Source: Lichenostomus cassidix
Taxonomy: Eukaryota > Chordata > Aves > Passeriformes > Meliphagidae
NCBI GenBank assembly: GCA_008360975.2
Contig: CM039211.1
Location: 24,918,558-24,982,557 of the forward strand
Direction of reading: 5' to 3'
DNA: 64,000 nucleotides
Part shown: piece after piece, positions 12,221 through 25,789 of the stretch
Numbering within the stretch: position 1 is the first letter of the stretch
Layout: each line of letters begins with the position of its first letter
Translations under genes and position numbers: made by a program
The notes under the pieces: generated by a model
What the model was told of the DNA's origin: nothing
Seen by the model: the letters and a program-made list of their open reading frames with translations, nothing else
The model's database searches: none

Positions 12221-12296
12221 TTGTGTGTATATATATCTATATATCTTTATAATCTATATCTGTATCTACCTATCTCTCTCTATATAAATATTTTTC
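12221..12296. repeat. Compound TG/TA/TATC microsatellite
   Basis: Mixed short runs of TG, TA and TATC/TCTC units with interruptions, about 50 bp to the right of the solo LTR. Interrupted copies like this are usually old. Confidence 0.75.
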
Positions 12297-15200
12297 TTTT
12301 CACTCATATATTAATCCTTGTCAGTGGCCATTTTAAAGTATAGTAGAAATTGAGAGGGTATTTCTGGAAAGAATGTATCGCCTCATCATGTAACAGTTTG
12401 AGAAGAAGAACTATATCTTTTACAGGACCAGCTTTTGATTTCAGTGAATAAGGTTACTGCTGCTATGTAAGCAGTCAAACATCAAAGGGCTCGTGAGTGT
12501 GGTTTTTTTATAATACATTTTTGCATATTGGTGCCCTTGTGCATACTTGAAGTAGTCTGTCAGCAATAGGCAAAATTTTGAAGGGTACCTGGTAGTAGAA
12601 AATACCTCTAGACTCCCAAAGAGAATTTGGGGAATGCTGCAGGTTTTGGGCTAAGATTCAGTACCAAACTGCACAATATTAATTCACAAGGTGATAAATT
12701 AAATAGAGTTTTCAATCAAAGAAAGCTCTCATTTTTTCTCCTCTGTGGCGATAGAGACAATACAATGATGGATTCAAGGCAAAAAGTGAGGAATCTCAGG
12801 TTAATTTACCACTTAATTTCAAGGTCTTTTTTTTGTGTTTATACAGATTTTATGAGTTAGAGTATTTTTTTTTTGTTCTGTGTGCATTATATAATAAACA
12901 TATTTCAGCAGATAAGAAATCATTTGACATGTAAGTATTGTTTTGCAGAAAACAAAATGCTAGAACTGTATTGATTTTTATGTGCTTTGATGGCTTTTTA
13001 ATATAAAAGAACGTGAAGATACATTCTAGAAATAGAAATTTAAAACGTGTCATCCAAGAAAATCTCAGCCTTGTGAATAATTATGGATTGAGGACCGAAT
13101 ATATTAATAGTTTTATACAGCTATTTAAGAAAAATAAAAGATTTTTTTTTTTGCTTTTTATAACCAGTGGGTTAGGGGGAAAGGGTAAGGAAAAGAATGG
13201 ATGATTTAAGGTATTTATAAGAAACAAAAGTTCTAGTTTCAGTCTGAAAAACTACGCAGGACAAAGGAAGCTAAGGATTTATCATTCAGCTATTGGTCAC
13301 AAAAGGGAGGTAGCAGAATGTGAATATATCCTTTTGAAAACATCCTTACCATGAATCTAGGGAAGAGTGGAAGAAACACTTACCTGTGCTATTTCCAAGG
13401 AGTTTGACAAAAAGCAATCCTAACTTAGTATTCAATTTGTTTCGGTTTAGTCTAACTTGTGTGTCCCTCACTACTTTTTGTTTAGAGAAGTCTCTGCACT
13501 TGAAAAATCAATGACATTTCTATTTTTGAGTGTACGATTTTTCTCTATGAGACTTCCCCCAGTCCCCTGTTTCCACAAGTTATAGATAAGGCAAGATGAC
13601 TGAAACAGGATGCACTGAGGAAATTTCCTGAAGCTCAAGCTGTCAAGCTTTATAGCTAGCTTAGCTGGACTGAACTGAAACAGAGCCATCAGATTGGATC
13701 TGAAGGTTTCTCCTTTCTTTTTATAATTCTCATAATGCAAAAAGGATAATTTCTGTTAGAACTGTAGCTACTGACTCTAAATTTCCTTCACATCTTTACA
13801 CCAAATTCTTAAATACTTTAAGTTTTTGTGGTTTTTCTATTTATTTCAATATATTTCCCCCTCAGTAATATTTTTTATAAAAACACACTATTTAAAAGCC
13901 CCAAAACATTAAGATCCCTGATTTCCAATACTGAACTCATACATCAGTGTGCCCTGTATGTGAAGATCAATAGTTTTTTAGCATCAAGCTAAAAGCATGT
14001 TTAAGATGCCTCTCACAGAAAGGCTTTCAGATAAGATGTAGGGATGCAAATCCTTTCAGGATGGAATACAACCATTAACCAAACAGAGAGTTTATTCTCC
14101 ATGCTCAGTCAATTTTTACCACTTATGCCAAGGATTCAAAATTATTTAGCATCTCACGTCATCTGGAGAAAGTCTTTTCTCTTGTAAATGAAAGCATTTG
14201 AAACCAGTATGAGGAACACAGTAATTTCACAGAGTTCTCTGTAGGCTTCTTGTCAGAACACCTTGAGATAAGACACATACTTTTTCTACTAACTATATGC
14301 ACTTTTGGTCTCTGAATTAAACACTGATTAGATACATAAAGCCAGTGAGAATACATTTATTTTTGGTCTAAACAAAATTAATTTTATTTCATAAATTTCC
14401 AAATGTAGGTCCTTTTCAATCCACTAAAATTGATTTTAGGAATCCTGTTTATTTACCTGCGTGTTGACCAGTAGACCAGGGTCTTTTCAAAATAAAGAAA
14501 AAGAAAACCTTATTCTTTGAAAAATAAAATGTGTAAATTGATTTAGAAAAAAATTCTTTATTAACAAATATCTCAATATTTTATTTTTGTTTTCTGAAAC
14601 CATCTGAAGAGTTAGTTCCCTCCCCCCCCCAGAACTTTCCTTTTTGCCTACAACTTAAAAGTTCTGATGCAATTTTGTTTAAAAAATCTGGGTCCCCATG
14701 TGAGCTAAAATGCTTCTTAAAGGCTAATCTAGTACATTTCTCTACATGTAGGATGATGATTAAGAGTTATGAAAAGAGTGCCACAAATTATAACGGCAAT
14801 CAAAGAGTAAATTATTCAAAGGATGAAATCATAGATCTTTAACATAACAGTCTTGAAAACAAGGATCAAGTTCATTTTTAATAAATTTTACAGATAGTCT
14901 TTGCTGCATAGAATGTGTTTGCCAGCTTGTAAAAGCGACATGCGAAGGGACAACTGGGCAATCACTGTGGAGAGGTGTAAGAAATAATTTTAAGCCTGTT
15001 TAGGGGTCTATTAAATAACTTTCTGATTTGGTACTTTTAAGTTTTCAAAGTTCTTTGTTCTTAATTACTCTCTATGTCTGGTTGCTAATTTTCTTGGGTT
15101 GTTTGAACTTTGAAACACACCTTTAACACAGAGGACTTAAAATTCCTCTGTAATCCCTCAATGGACTGACAAGACATCTAATTTTTCTTTATGACTGAAA

Positions 15201-16233
15201 GAATGCAGACTTTTAATTATTTTTGTGTACTTACTAATGGTAAAATCACTGTAGAACAGTTGAAGGATGACTAGCTGTAGGGCTGTATGTGTGTATGTGA
15301 GTGTATGTGTGTGTGTGCAATTATTAGTGCTTCTTTACGAAGGAGATAAAGGAGTACCCTCTGTAAATGACATTTCTTTCCCTGCATGTATTTTTATATT
15401 AGATACTGTAACTGGAAAAATCTATGCTTGTCTGGGACAGGGTGGCTGGCAGCATGACAGGGATCAGGAGTCTGAAAGACTAAAATTTGGGGACTGCAAC
15501 ACATGAGAGGCAAAAGAAAAGAAATTGCATGGACAGTCAAAGCAATATTCTCGGACAGAATAATTCACAGCTCTGAGGAGGACCCTAGAAAACCAGGATA
15601 AAGTATTTGTTCCCCATAGAGGCAGCTGCAGCTGTGCTGCAAATAGAATGCCCCTCACTCTTCTGTTTGTGCTGTGCATTTTTTTTTAGAGACAATATGA
15701 GGAAATTAATCAGGAACCATTCCACATTTTAAAACCCCATGTCCAAATTCTGTCTGTTGTTATATTTGTGTTGACTTGAAATCACTTCATTGACTCTTGT
15801 TAATGACTTTGTTAATGGAAGCACATGAAGATTTGGGGAATTGGTGGAGGAAAATATATTTTAAAAGAACACACTTGGCCCACATACAATGGCAGTAGTA
15901 TTGACACGTTTCTTAGTAGCAGGGTCTGCCTTTGACTTAAAAAGCTTGACTTGACAGAAAATTGTAGAATTCAATCTCTGACTGTGCCTGAAGCGTGCGT
16001 TGACTTCTCGGTCTCTTTTTTATTGTACTTTGTAGAAAGTTCAATGTCATTAAAGCAATTTAGGACACAAGATTTTTCCCCTGTCCTTTGACTTTGCCTA
16101 CATGCTGTGTTTTCCTCCTTTTTTCGGATCAGGATAGAGGCAATAGCAGCCATTCACATATTGATGCAAGGTAAACCAAGCTCAGCCTTCCCCAGGCTTG
16201 TCCCAGCAATGGGGAAGGAGTTCAGGACTGTGA
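12297..16233. other. Non-coding AT-rich sequence
   Basis: No supported gene, repeat family or RNA. The small open frames at 12627-13204 and 13471-13740 have no family resemblance. A C run of nine lies at 14622-14630 and a TG-rich microsatellite at 15284-15318. Confidence 0.65.
15284..15318. repeat. Imperfect (TG)n/(TATG)n microsatellite
   Basis: Alternating TGTG and TATG units over about 35 bases. It accounts for the Val/Cys-rich peptide of the open frame that crosses it. Confidence 0.75.
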
Positions 16234-16255
16234 CAGTATAAGGTTCCTTATACTG
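16234..16255. repeat. 22-bp inverted repeat, 2-base loop
   Basis: CAGTATAAGG, two T residues, then the exact reverse complement CCTTATACTG. It could extrude as a small hairpin. It lies in a slightly GC-richer, otherwise unassigned stretch (about 16170-16490). Confidence 0.85.
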
Positions 16256-16924
16256 CTCTACAGTGGTGGTTTTGACTGGTGGTGCATGGATCTGCATGGT
16301 AGTACACGTCTGGTTCAGTCTGGGTGGGCTTCAGCACGCAAAACTGGAAAAAGACAATGGGCATGATCCTCGTGAAAATTGTCAGTGGAGTTCTTTCAAA
16401 GAAGGACCTGGATTCACTGCCAAGGATAATTTGAGATGGGTGGCAATACCAGAAAAGATATTAGTAACACTAAAAGCCTCAGAGCAGTAGATTGAACTTT
16501 ACACACTATTTTCGAAAAATCCTGAATATGTCTTCACTGTTACTTGTAAGACATAATCTCAAGATATCATTAAGAAGAATTGTATGTTTTCAAATTTTAT
16601 CCTTTCAAAAGACCATTCACTACATGATTAGGTTCTGTGTGCTTAATGTTTTCTGACACCACCAACAGCTGACTATACCTCCTGATACATTCCATTTGTT
16701 AACTAAAATTTTTGTGAGGGTAGCTCTGTGGGATTTCAGTTTACTTGAGACAACTACATGCAAAGTCGTTAATTATCTAAATTGTTTATAAAAATTTTTC
16801 TGTTAGTGTTTCATAGTAATTTATTGGTCTCTTACAGAATTGTAGTGAAGATTAATGTTTTTAACTTTTACTGTGATGGTCAAAAGTAGTGATGGTCAGA
16901 GTTCTAAGGATGACATATTGTTTC
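16256..16924. other. Non-coding sequence
   Basis: A 75-codon open frame at 16263-16490 (+) has no recognisable family. Nothing else is supported. Confidence 0.6.
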
Positions 16925-17128
16925 CTGCCAACCTCACAGGTACCCTCAACTTCCCTGCCAGCATGGCAATACAAAAAGCAGAAAAGTCTCTGTTTCTGTG
17001 TAAGCCCTGCTCAACAATAATAAAAATCTCTCTATATTATTAACCTTGTGTTCAGCACAAACCTGAAATACAACCCCATACCAGCCACTGTGAAGCAAAT
17101 TAATTCTACACCAGCCAACACCAGGACA
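16925..17128 (-). mobile_element. ERVL-like LTR fragment, 5' part
   Basis: Read on the minus strand from 17128 it begins TGTCCTGGTGTTGGCTGG, continues with AGTGGCTGGTATGGGGTTG and GTTTGTGCTGAACAC, and later TTGAGCAGGGCTTACACAG. I recognise this word order as the start of a common avian endogenous-retrovirus LTR, from memory of bird genomes and not from a search. The copy fades out near 16925, so the promoter end and the second terminus are missing. No paired LTR or internal region is visible. The ERVL assignment is less sure than the LTR call. Confidence 0.7.
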
Positions 17129-18611
17129 CATCTGAAGAAAGCTTCTAATCAGTGAACGTGAAGGGCCAAAACCAAACCTTAAAAATGGGCACCTAATGAG
17201 GAGCTGTGGTATCTGGAAGGTGGGACCAGTACAGATATGTTAAAAAAATGTAAGAGCTGTCTGTGCATTTGTTTTCTTGTTGTATTTGGGGATTGTAAAG
17301 TATATACTGCATAAATGTATGCTTTTAAAATGTGAATGATGTGACTTCTTTAAAAAGAAATTTATCATGGCTACTGCTATTTTAATAAGCTACTGAAATA
17401 CTACACATCAACTGTTCTTTATATGACCATTTCTTACTCAGCACTGAGCTATTTGAATTTGAACCAGGAGCAGAAGTCATACCCTTGTATAATGATGATT
17501 GTTTGATTGAAGATCATGGCATCTTTAAAATTTTATACATTGTAGAACATGGAAAAAAAACTTTTAAGATTTGCCCTCTACAAAATTAAAGAATTAAAAA
17601 TTAATCTGACTGAGAATTATACAACTGCAGTGAGGAATTTTGAGTTATCATTTTACCTAGTAAAGGGCAACAGTTCTTCTCCCTGACCTCCCATACTGAG
17701 AAACCAGATTTAATATTTTGATAATGCCTTGAGATGAAAAGCTAAATCTTGGCAAGAATGTTCAAACATAGATTTTTGGGTGATAGGCTCAAAAGCTGGG
17801 CAACCCTTGGAGAAAAAGACACTAGTATTTACATGAGTAACAAAAATGGATTTGCCTCTCAGTAAAAATTTCTATACTTTTTAAAGAAGCTGCACATGTG
17901 AACAGTCAGCCATGGTTTGTACACATAGCATTTTTTCAGTTTTCCGGGTTGCTTGTGACACAAAACATGGTCTTAACTGAAGGTCTGCCATCTTGGGATC
18001 AGACCAAGACTTAACACTCACTTCTGAAATTGTTCTTTGATAAATGTTTTAAATATTGCAGGTCCTTTTTCTCCTTTTCACTGATGTGTAGGGCAGTGAT
18101 TTTTCCATCAAAATTTCCAACTGCAGGAGAAAGAGAAAACAAGATGATTTTCCTCACATTAATTGCTCATATTCACCCTCACAGACTTGGGAATTTTGGG
18201 GTCACTGAGTCGTTCTGTCTGAAAAGGTGAATGCAGAAATATAATTATTCTCTCCTGGTTTCTCTTTGTGTCTTTCTCATTAATTTCTGGAAGGGAATTC
18301 TTACTAATTTTGTGCTTTTATCCAAACCAACTGCTGAGTAATATCAATGAGATAAAAAAGGAAAAAAAAAAAAGAAGAAAACTGTAATAGTTTTGCTTTG
18401 TCCCATAACCCAGAAAGTACATTCCTACCTGGATATGCATAGCTCTGAGTTCTGTACTGTTGCAGATGATAGAGAAATGTTGTGAATAATAATCCCCAGA
18501 GGAAGAAGATTGTTTTCTTAAATCCAACACAGCATTATTTTCTTACAGCATAAAGGTCTTAATTATTCCTTGCACCATAGGTACATATTGCTAACTATAT
18601 ACACACAAATA
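17129..18611. other. Non-coding AT-rich sequence
   Basis: No gene or repeat family recognised. The open frame at 18030-18230 (+) has no family resemblance. Confidence 0.6.
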
Positions 18612-18657
18612 ACTAGAAAATAAGTGGAAGACTTACTAGAAAATAAGTCTTCCACTT
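18612..18657. repeat. Hairpin overlapping a direct repeat
   Basis: The 14-mer ACTAGAAAATAAGT occurs at 18612-18625 and again at 18635-18648. Overlapping it, AAGTGGAAGACTTA at 18622-18635 is the exact reverse complement of 18644-18657, with an 8-base loop. Overlapping direct and inverted repeats of equal length fit local template switching during replication. Confidence 0.85.
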
Positions 18658-20200
18658 TCAACTTTGTTTTTGTCAGCACCAGCAGAAGTTTTAACCAAAA
18701 TTTCAAGAAGTAAACTGCAATACTAAGTCCTACTTTACAGCCTTCCTAAAACTCATAGTGAAAACTCAATAGTATTTAAGTATTTTCCAATTCTTAAATT
18801 TGATTCAGCCACCCATTAATACTTTTGTTATTAATATCATAGAGGCTAAGGTTCTATAAGTAAAAGTTTTATGTGATGCTTCTGGAGATAGAGCTAATTT
18901 TCAAGGATGCAGTGATTACAGTATATTACCAGGAAGTACTTAATATCAAAACAATTAAAATTAATTTTTAAAAATTCCATCTGTTTTGATCTCTTATTTT
19001 TGAAGGTAACATAATTATAACTAATGTAAGAATGTCACTCTAATTTCAAGGACAACAATTACATCTTGAGGTTCCAATCAATATTTGTTAACACATTGTT
19101 ACTCATACTGCTTGCTACTCCTACTAAAATTTTAAAGGAGAGATTTCTCCTGACAGAGAACCATAATACAATTTTTTTATGAAGGAAAACTATCCCATCC
19201 AGAACATCTCTTCTGAATAGAAATGTTGACAATGGTTTTAGCATTTTATAATGAGCTGACCTGCTTTATCTCCTATTGATCTGCTGTGGCAGTGTGTTAC
19301 CACTGAAAAAATAAAGCAGTCCAGCAGATGAGGTGTCTTATGATAGGAAAGACAAAAATTAATGTAAAAAGAAAAAAGGAATAAAGTTGTCTGATTTAGT
19401 TTTGTGAATATCAGTTCTTTTTTGTAGAAGAATATCTCTCTTAGAAACTATTTGTTGTCACAGAGTTCGCTGCATTTTTGACTATTTCTTTATCTTTTCA
19501 CTTGGAGGTGACAGCTAAATGAGAAAATATAATGCTTGTCTCAGCTCAGAATTACATTATTTAGTATGCTAATGTTCAGACAGGTAAAATGATCTCAACT
19601 GGAATAATTAATTTTTGCTCTGGACTTAATATTTAGAGTCTTAATTAAAATTTTTTAAATCTCTTTACATATGAAAATTTACCTCCCTAGCTATTTATGT
19701 AACAGAAGAGGTTTTTTAGTAACACAAATGTTTTTTTACCCCATGCACCAAGCTGACCTTGTTACACTAGGGGAGAGGGAAATCCAAGATCACTCAATAT
19801 CAGATTTTGTGTGAAGTGAGGAGTCATTTCCCATCTCTGTTTATATGCCTGCAGATGACCCAAACACACTTGCAGTCACATCTAAATGCACATGCAGAAA
19901 CACTCTCCTTCACCTTCACCTACTGGTTTTGAGTTTGTACAGATCAGCAAAATACCAGCACCATAATTCAGAGGTATTAGGATTGCTGGCAGCCTCCATG
20001 TAGCCTGGCTGCAAATCAAAACAAATTTTTGAAGGAGGAAGAGAGAAATGAAATCATGCTGATCTTTATATATTTTAGGCTTTCAGAATCAAGTTGGATT
20101 ATTTTGCTGTGCAGTTTGTGTTAAGGAATACATATAATTCTGAGGTCCTTGATACAGATTTCTGATTAATACTGCTCGTGTTATTTTTTGTTATTCTTAG
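18658..20200. other. Non-coding AT-rich sequence
   Basis: Nothing recognisable apart from scattered A- and T-rich runs. Confidence 0.6.
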
Positions 20201-20261
20201 ATATGACAGAATAGAAGTGTATGAAATCTTTCAACAGCTCGTATCTTTGTTTCAAATTCAG
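20201..20261 (+). other. Candidate internal exon, 61 bp, unknown gene
   Basis: The left edge follows a T-rich tract ending TTATTCTTAG, a strong acceptor. The right edge is CAG followed by GTGAGT, a full donor consensus. Read from the second base the stretch is open, and its peptide includes RIEVYEIFQQLVSLFQ, which mixes acidic and aromatic residues unlike the Leu/Phe/Ser-rich chance peptides around it. The other two frames contain stops near the start. I do not recognise the protein. No neighbouring exon can be linked to it, so chance remains possible. This is the best exon candidate in the window. Confidence 0.25.
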
Positions 20262-23200
20262 GTGAGTTTATTTCTGGATGCAACATTGAAAAAAACGTGC
20301 AGGAAAGTGACATATGAGAATAATCCTTGTTATTTTCCCTCCCTTGTTACTCTGGTAGACAGGTTACATCTCTTGCCTAACTAGTTTAACAAGGTTTCCT
20401 TTAAAAAAAAAGTGGGCTTTATTTTGTTTTGTTTGGGTTTGTTTGTTTTTTATATTTGTATTTGTTTTTAGTTTTCCTTTGGTGAGCATAGTAAATATTG
20501 ATACTATTTCTTCATCCGAAGTCATACTTGTAAGGTTCTGTTTCTGCTTGTCTGCTGATACTGGCATATATTGACTCTGGAAAATTTGAAGAACTATTGA
20601 GATTTCCAGTGCAGAGCTACTTCTAGATGAAATTAGTGTCAAACCTAAGTCAACCTTCACATAAAGAAGCCAGTAATCTTTTTGTGAGGGGAGGAAATAA
20701 AATGCCAAAACATGAAAGCTTTATTGTTTTTTGTTTGTTTGTTTCTTTTATATAGAATCAGAATGCACTTTAGTAAAATACCATGTAATTCATACTACTT
20801 GAAAAGTTTGGTGGTAAGAGTTAGAAACTTAATTCATGTGCCACTCTCCTGTTGTCTAAAAGGCTTGTACCTGGAGCTACAACTCTTTCAATATGTTTAT
20901 TTGGACCATGTCTTCTCCAACCAGGAGACGGCAATAAAAACCTCTGAAGATACTGGGCAGTGCTTCTTTGCAGACTTGCATTCTTTTGTTTGGTTGGTTT
21001 TGTCATCAGGGAAATAGAAACATAATGAGTTTGCAAGTTTTTGCCAAATTCAGAAGCTACTTGGGGAAAAATAATTTAGGAAAAACATTTCTTACCACAA
21101 CAGAGATTCCATCCCACTTGCCAGTCTCTCTCCATGCCTGTGCATGCTTGTGTATTGCTATATTCATCATGCAAACTTGTTAAGCACTGGGAAAAACAGA
21201 ACCTCTTTATGATTACCTGCTTTTGTTGCTTAAAACCTGGAGCCTTTTTGCTTAAGAGCAACTGGGTGTCTTAGGGAAAAAAAGCATTCACTCTGTTTTA
21301 GAAATGTCCATCCACAACTTCTACCTTCTGATCTGTTTTATCATTGCCCTCTCAGTGTTGGCTCTGGGTTGATGCAAAATGGACAGCACAGGGCTCATAC
21401 CTTCCACAAAAATGATAGATTTAAAGCTACCAGGCCCACATGTTTTCCTTCCTGAGGCTGAGACTGCCAGCAGGGCTCTGCATGCATCAGTGTGTGTATA
21501 GATCTGTGTGCATGAGTGCATTTTACTATGGAACGCCTTCCCCTCTCCCTGCAGCTCAAGAGATTTTGTTTTCAGATTTGTTCTTTTTCAAGTTTAAAGC
21601 ACAGAGAGTTTTAGGAAGGGATTGGAATCTTATTTTGGTGGGGGGATTTAAATCTTATCCAGACTGGTGTTTCAATCTGTTTTAAGAATCCAACGGCTCT
21701 GAGACAAAGTACTACTAGATAGGTGTCCCTGCAGCTAATGCCACTGTGATGGATGTACAGCCTTGGCTTCTTGTGGGTTCTCAAGTTCAGAGGGTAGCAA
21801 GGAGGCCACAAGGAGGATAAAGAATGATACAGCTTGGTTAATGTCAATGTCTCTCTGCTATAAAATAAAAACAACCTCCAAACCTATGAGAGTTAACATA
21901 GAGCTAGAGTGATATAGATACAGACTTAAATTGATGAGGTGCACGTGGAAATTGATAAAGGAGGGTTGATGCACCATACTATTGAAATTTATCTAAATTC
22001 AATATTGTTAAATATTCTTAAAGATCAGATGAATTATACATAAAGTACATGGATTATTTGTCCAAGCAAACAGTGGCGACATTTCTATCTGTCACTTAGT
22101 ATGACAAGGTTAGCATGTTTTATTCAAAAGTTTTAAACAGTAAATGATTTTTATGAATTACTTTTTTATTGGACTGCTTGGGAAAGCAGAAATTACCACG
22201 GCTATTATATGATGCAAAGTCAGATTTTGCAGCAAATAAATCAGCATGAAAATTTGATTATTTCTAACATCTTTAAAATTCGTGCTGGTGTTGTCTTGTC
22301 ATTTGGAGACAAAAAAAAAATATTTTAAAACAGTGAAGGAAAAAAGAAACAAAGCAGCAGCCTCCTTCCCCAAAAATATTGTATAATGAATATCCAGGTA
22401 AAAAGACCAAAATGCCTTGGTAATAGAGACCATCATATTATATAAATTAGAAGACCTATCTGCTGGAGGATAAAATTGAAATACGCAGCATGAAGAGAAT
22501 TTTCTGCATTATATGAAATTTAAAAATGAGGAAAAAAGCCCTTCTCCCTTGATCATGCTTTAGGGTGTAATGAAGTATAGGAGTACAGGGTTCAAGTCCA
22601 GGAGTTTGATTTTGGAACAGTCTTTCGATCATCTTTGCTTAATGTTGCTTATTGAACTGGAAAATAAAATTAACCATTTGGGGAACCAGAGAACAGAAAA
22701 TCAGGAATAATTTTCTACATATGTGGTTGTGAAACTGCAAAAGATTGGGGAAATTTGGTCCAATATCTACTCTGGATAGCAGAAGTGGGTAATGAGTTTC
22801 CCATATCACCGATAAATGCCTCAGTGTGTGACATTCTGTGCAGTGATGTGAAAATAAAGTCTGATACAACAAGTATCAGCTTCATCTGCATGCAGGCTTG
22901 CTGTAAATTTACCAGCATTTCTAACAGGAGTCAAACAGGGCAGGTTGTAGCATGATGGTTACAAGTTGGTTTTGTAATCTCAAGTAGGATATTTTCTGGC
23001 CTCTACAATGCATCTGGAAGATATTGATTGTTCTAACTCTTTTAACACCATTTCTGGTTTCTATATGATGTCATTAAGATTTACTCAAGTCCACAAGTCT
23101 CGTGACATTCCAGATTCTGTTAGCATTTTACAAGGAGGACACACTGCCCAGCAATAATAGAGATGACAACCTGCTGACAGAGTAGTAGTCCCTTTATGGC

Positions 23201-24424
23201 AGTGCAGAGAATAGTAAGAGATTTAAGCAATGAGTTATATCATGTTATACAGGATTTACCTGTCTGGTACCTTGGACCAGTGGTCAGTTCCAGATTTATT
23301 AGCAGAAAGCAGAGAGACTGTTTCCTTCATTAACATCCGTTCTGGTTATTTCTGTTATTGGACTCCTAAATTTTTATTGGGATTTTTTTTTTACCTCAAA
23401 GATCTTCTATTGAAGAAAAGTTTAAATCAGAATTGTGTACTGTGTGGAAACAGTTGATTTTTGGTTTTTTTAATAATTTCTGAATTTACCATTTTTCACT
23501 TACTTAAAATTTTGAAATGGAAGATCAATTGCATTTATGGACAGCAGTTGTAGCTGCACTTAGTCAATTGTTACAGAAAAAAATAATTGCTCACCATATC
23601 CACAAAGAAGATATCTTCAAGACTCAAGTAAATTAAACAGTAGTCATAGGAGGTGCCTGTTATAGATCAGCAGCAATGAATTTTTCATCTTTATGACATT
23701 TATTTTTTTAGTTGTGTTCTTCAGGGATGAACATGCAAAAAGCAAGTAGATACACATACGTGAAAGATGGACTGAGAAAATGAGGCTAGGAAATTGTAGT
23801 GTAGAAAGGAATAGACTGGTGGATATAAATGGAGGAGTGAGTGAAGCACACTGCCACAGCAGCAGCCCTATAACTTGACGATGTCAGAAATCACATTTAA
23901 AGTTAACTACCATCTGGCATGTTTCTCTTTCGACTTGCTGGCCACCATCAAATATTGATCTGTAGTGCATAGTGACTGTTAGTCTCAAAAAAAGTGTTTT
24001 TTTCTGGAAGGTAGCTGTACTACTCAAACATTAGTTAAAGCTTCATTGACAAATTCATGACATTTTGTAACATAATAAATTTCTACAACTTGGAATGCAG
24101 AACTGGTACAACAAAATGTTGCAGTGCTCCGTCCCATCTTAAATCTAAAATGATGAACTGCCAGGTTTATTAAACCTTTTTTTTTGTCTCTTAGTTTTCA
24201 CCATAATTTCTAAACATTTCAATTACTTTAACTTGAATGTACACCTTACCAATCTAAGAGTTATGAAACTAAATGAAGTCTATAAATTAGGAACCATATA
24301 AATGTTTCACCTTGTTCTGTGCAAAATTATATTTTTCTGTTTTTTAGTCTACAATTCTTAAAATGTTGTTATGCTTGTTGTTCTAGCTTGGGATGTATCT
24401 TAGCCAACAATTGAATAACATCTC
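20262..24424. other. Non-coding AT-rich sequence
   Basis: No supported gene. It holds a T/G-rich tract at 20419-20475 (TTTGTTTTGTTTGGG type). Open frames at 20364-21685 on both strands overlap one another, lack recognisable domains and are treated as chance. A word resembling a tRNA B box at 22588-22598 has no tRNA around it. Confidence 0.6.
20419..20475. repeat. T/G-rich low-complexity tract
   Basis: Degenerate TTTG/TTTTG repeats with few other bases, of the type often seen in avian introns and intergenic DNA. Confidence 0.6.
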
Positions 24425-24630
24425 AGAGAATCACAGAATCAACTAGGCTGGAAAAGACCTAAATTCCTGCTTATGACTGAACATCATGTCAATAAGCCTG
24501 TGGCACTCCGTGCCATGTCCAGAACTTCCTTCGACACCTCCAGGGCAGCCCTCTTTGGGCAACCACCTCTTTGGGCAGCCCATTCCAATATCTGGTCATA
24601 TTTTCTGTGAACAACTTCCTAAATATGATG
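24425..24630 (-). mobile_element. CR1 LINE, 3' end fragment
   Basis: The plus strand begins AGAATCACAGAATCAACTAG, the reverse complement of the CR1 octamer tail. It then shows the antisense of the CR1 3' region, including GCTGGAAAAGACCT, CACCTCCAGGGCAGCC and TGGGCAGCCCATTCCA. Homology fades in GTGAACAACTTCCTAA near 24630. It is a short 5'-truncated copy resembling the minus-strand copy at 37553-37951. Confidence 0.88.
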
Positions 24631-25789
24631 TATGTTCTGACTGCATGTAGAATAAAATAAATAAAACAAGTAAGAATGTTTCAGTGTGCTTTTGAACATG
24701 TTTTTGATTTCAAAGATCATTTATTTAAACTGTCTGTGGATCAAATTCACATCTCATAAAATCACAATTTAGTGGTTTACCAGCCTATTACTTTTCTATT
24801 TATGATTCCACTGTCATGATTTTATTTTCTCTGTTTCAAAATTAATATCAATTTTCCCCTAATGAAGAAAACTCATTTTTCTGCATGTAATGTGTCAATT
24901 TATTTCCCCTTGTTTTCTTTAAAAGCAAGTGGTATAGATCAAAAAAAGAAAAGATTTTTGTATTTGTGCTGGTTGCCATTTGTAGGTTTTAGCTGCCAAT
25001 TTTCAGGAATCACAAACGAATTCTTTGGAAAATTATTGTCTTGCGTATTTTGACAATAAAATAGTTTTATGCTTCACCCCTCTTCAATTTAACTTATTTC
25101 TTCATATTATTCCTGAAACCTGACAAATTTCAGAAATATTTATTTCAAAATTTATATTTGCGTCTTTTTTATATTTCCACATTTACCTGATTTGCTGAAC
25201 TAATTTACGAAAACATTGTGTTTCTAGATGGATACAATATTCAATGGGCACACCTGTCAAAAGGTGCTGGGGACTTATTATTTAAATACTGGTAGTTTAA
25301 TGCCCCTCCCCACTCGGGAACACTGTATGTATCTGTATTTTGTTTTGAACTTGCTCTTCTCAAACCTCTCAGTATCTTATTTTCCCTTGAAATGAAGCTG
25401 AGGAGATGGATCCAATTGAAAGTGTTCTGAGAGGAAAAGTATTGTGCAATTTATCAGTGCAAACATGTCACATGTTATTTGGATACTTGCCCATGGGATC
25501 AAGAATTTGCACTGAATTTCCCTCAAGTTTCCTTGTAACCTTGCCACCTAAGCTATAGCCAAATTCTCCATGCCTTAATCCTGAGAGGGGATTTCCTGAG
25601 GTTTTTTTATGTCTCAGGCTAACACACAATGAAACAATATTTTTTCCAGAACAATAAATTTTTTACCGCATTGGTATAAAACTTGTTTGCCTATGTTTAT
25701 AACTTTTTGTTTGTGATAGAAAAGGTATAATGACCAACCTGACTCTTAATTGAATGCCTCAGCCTTCTTGTTATATTATGCACCCACAG

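Noticed and set aside
22588..22598. GGTTCAAGTCC, a tRNA B-box-like word
   Set aside because: No A box at the right distance and no cloverleaf arms around it.
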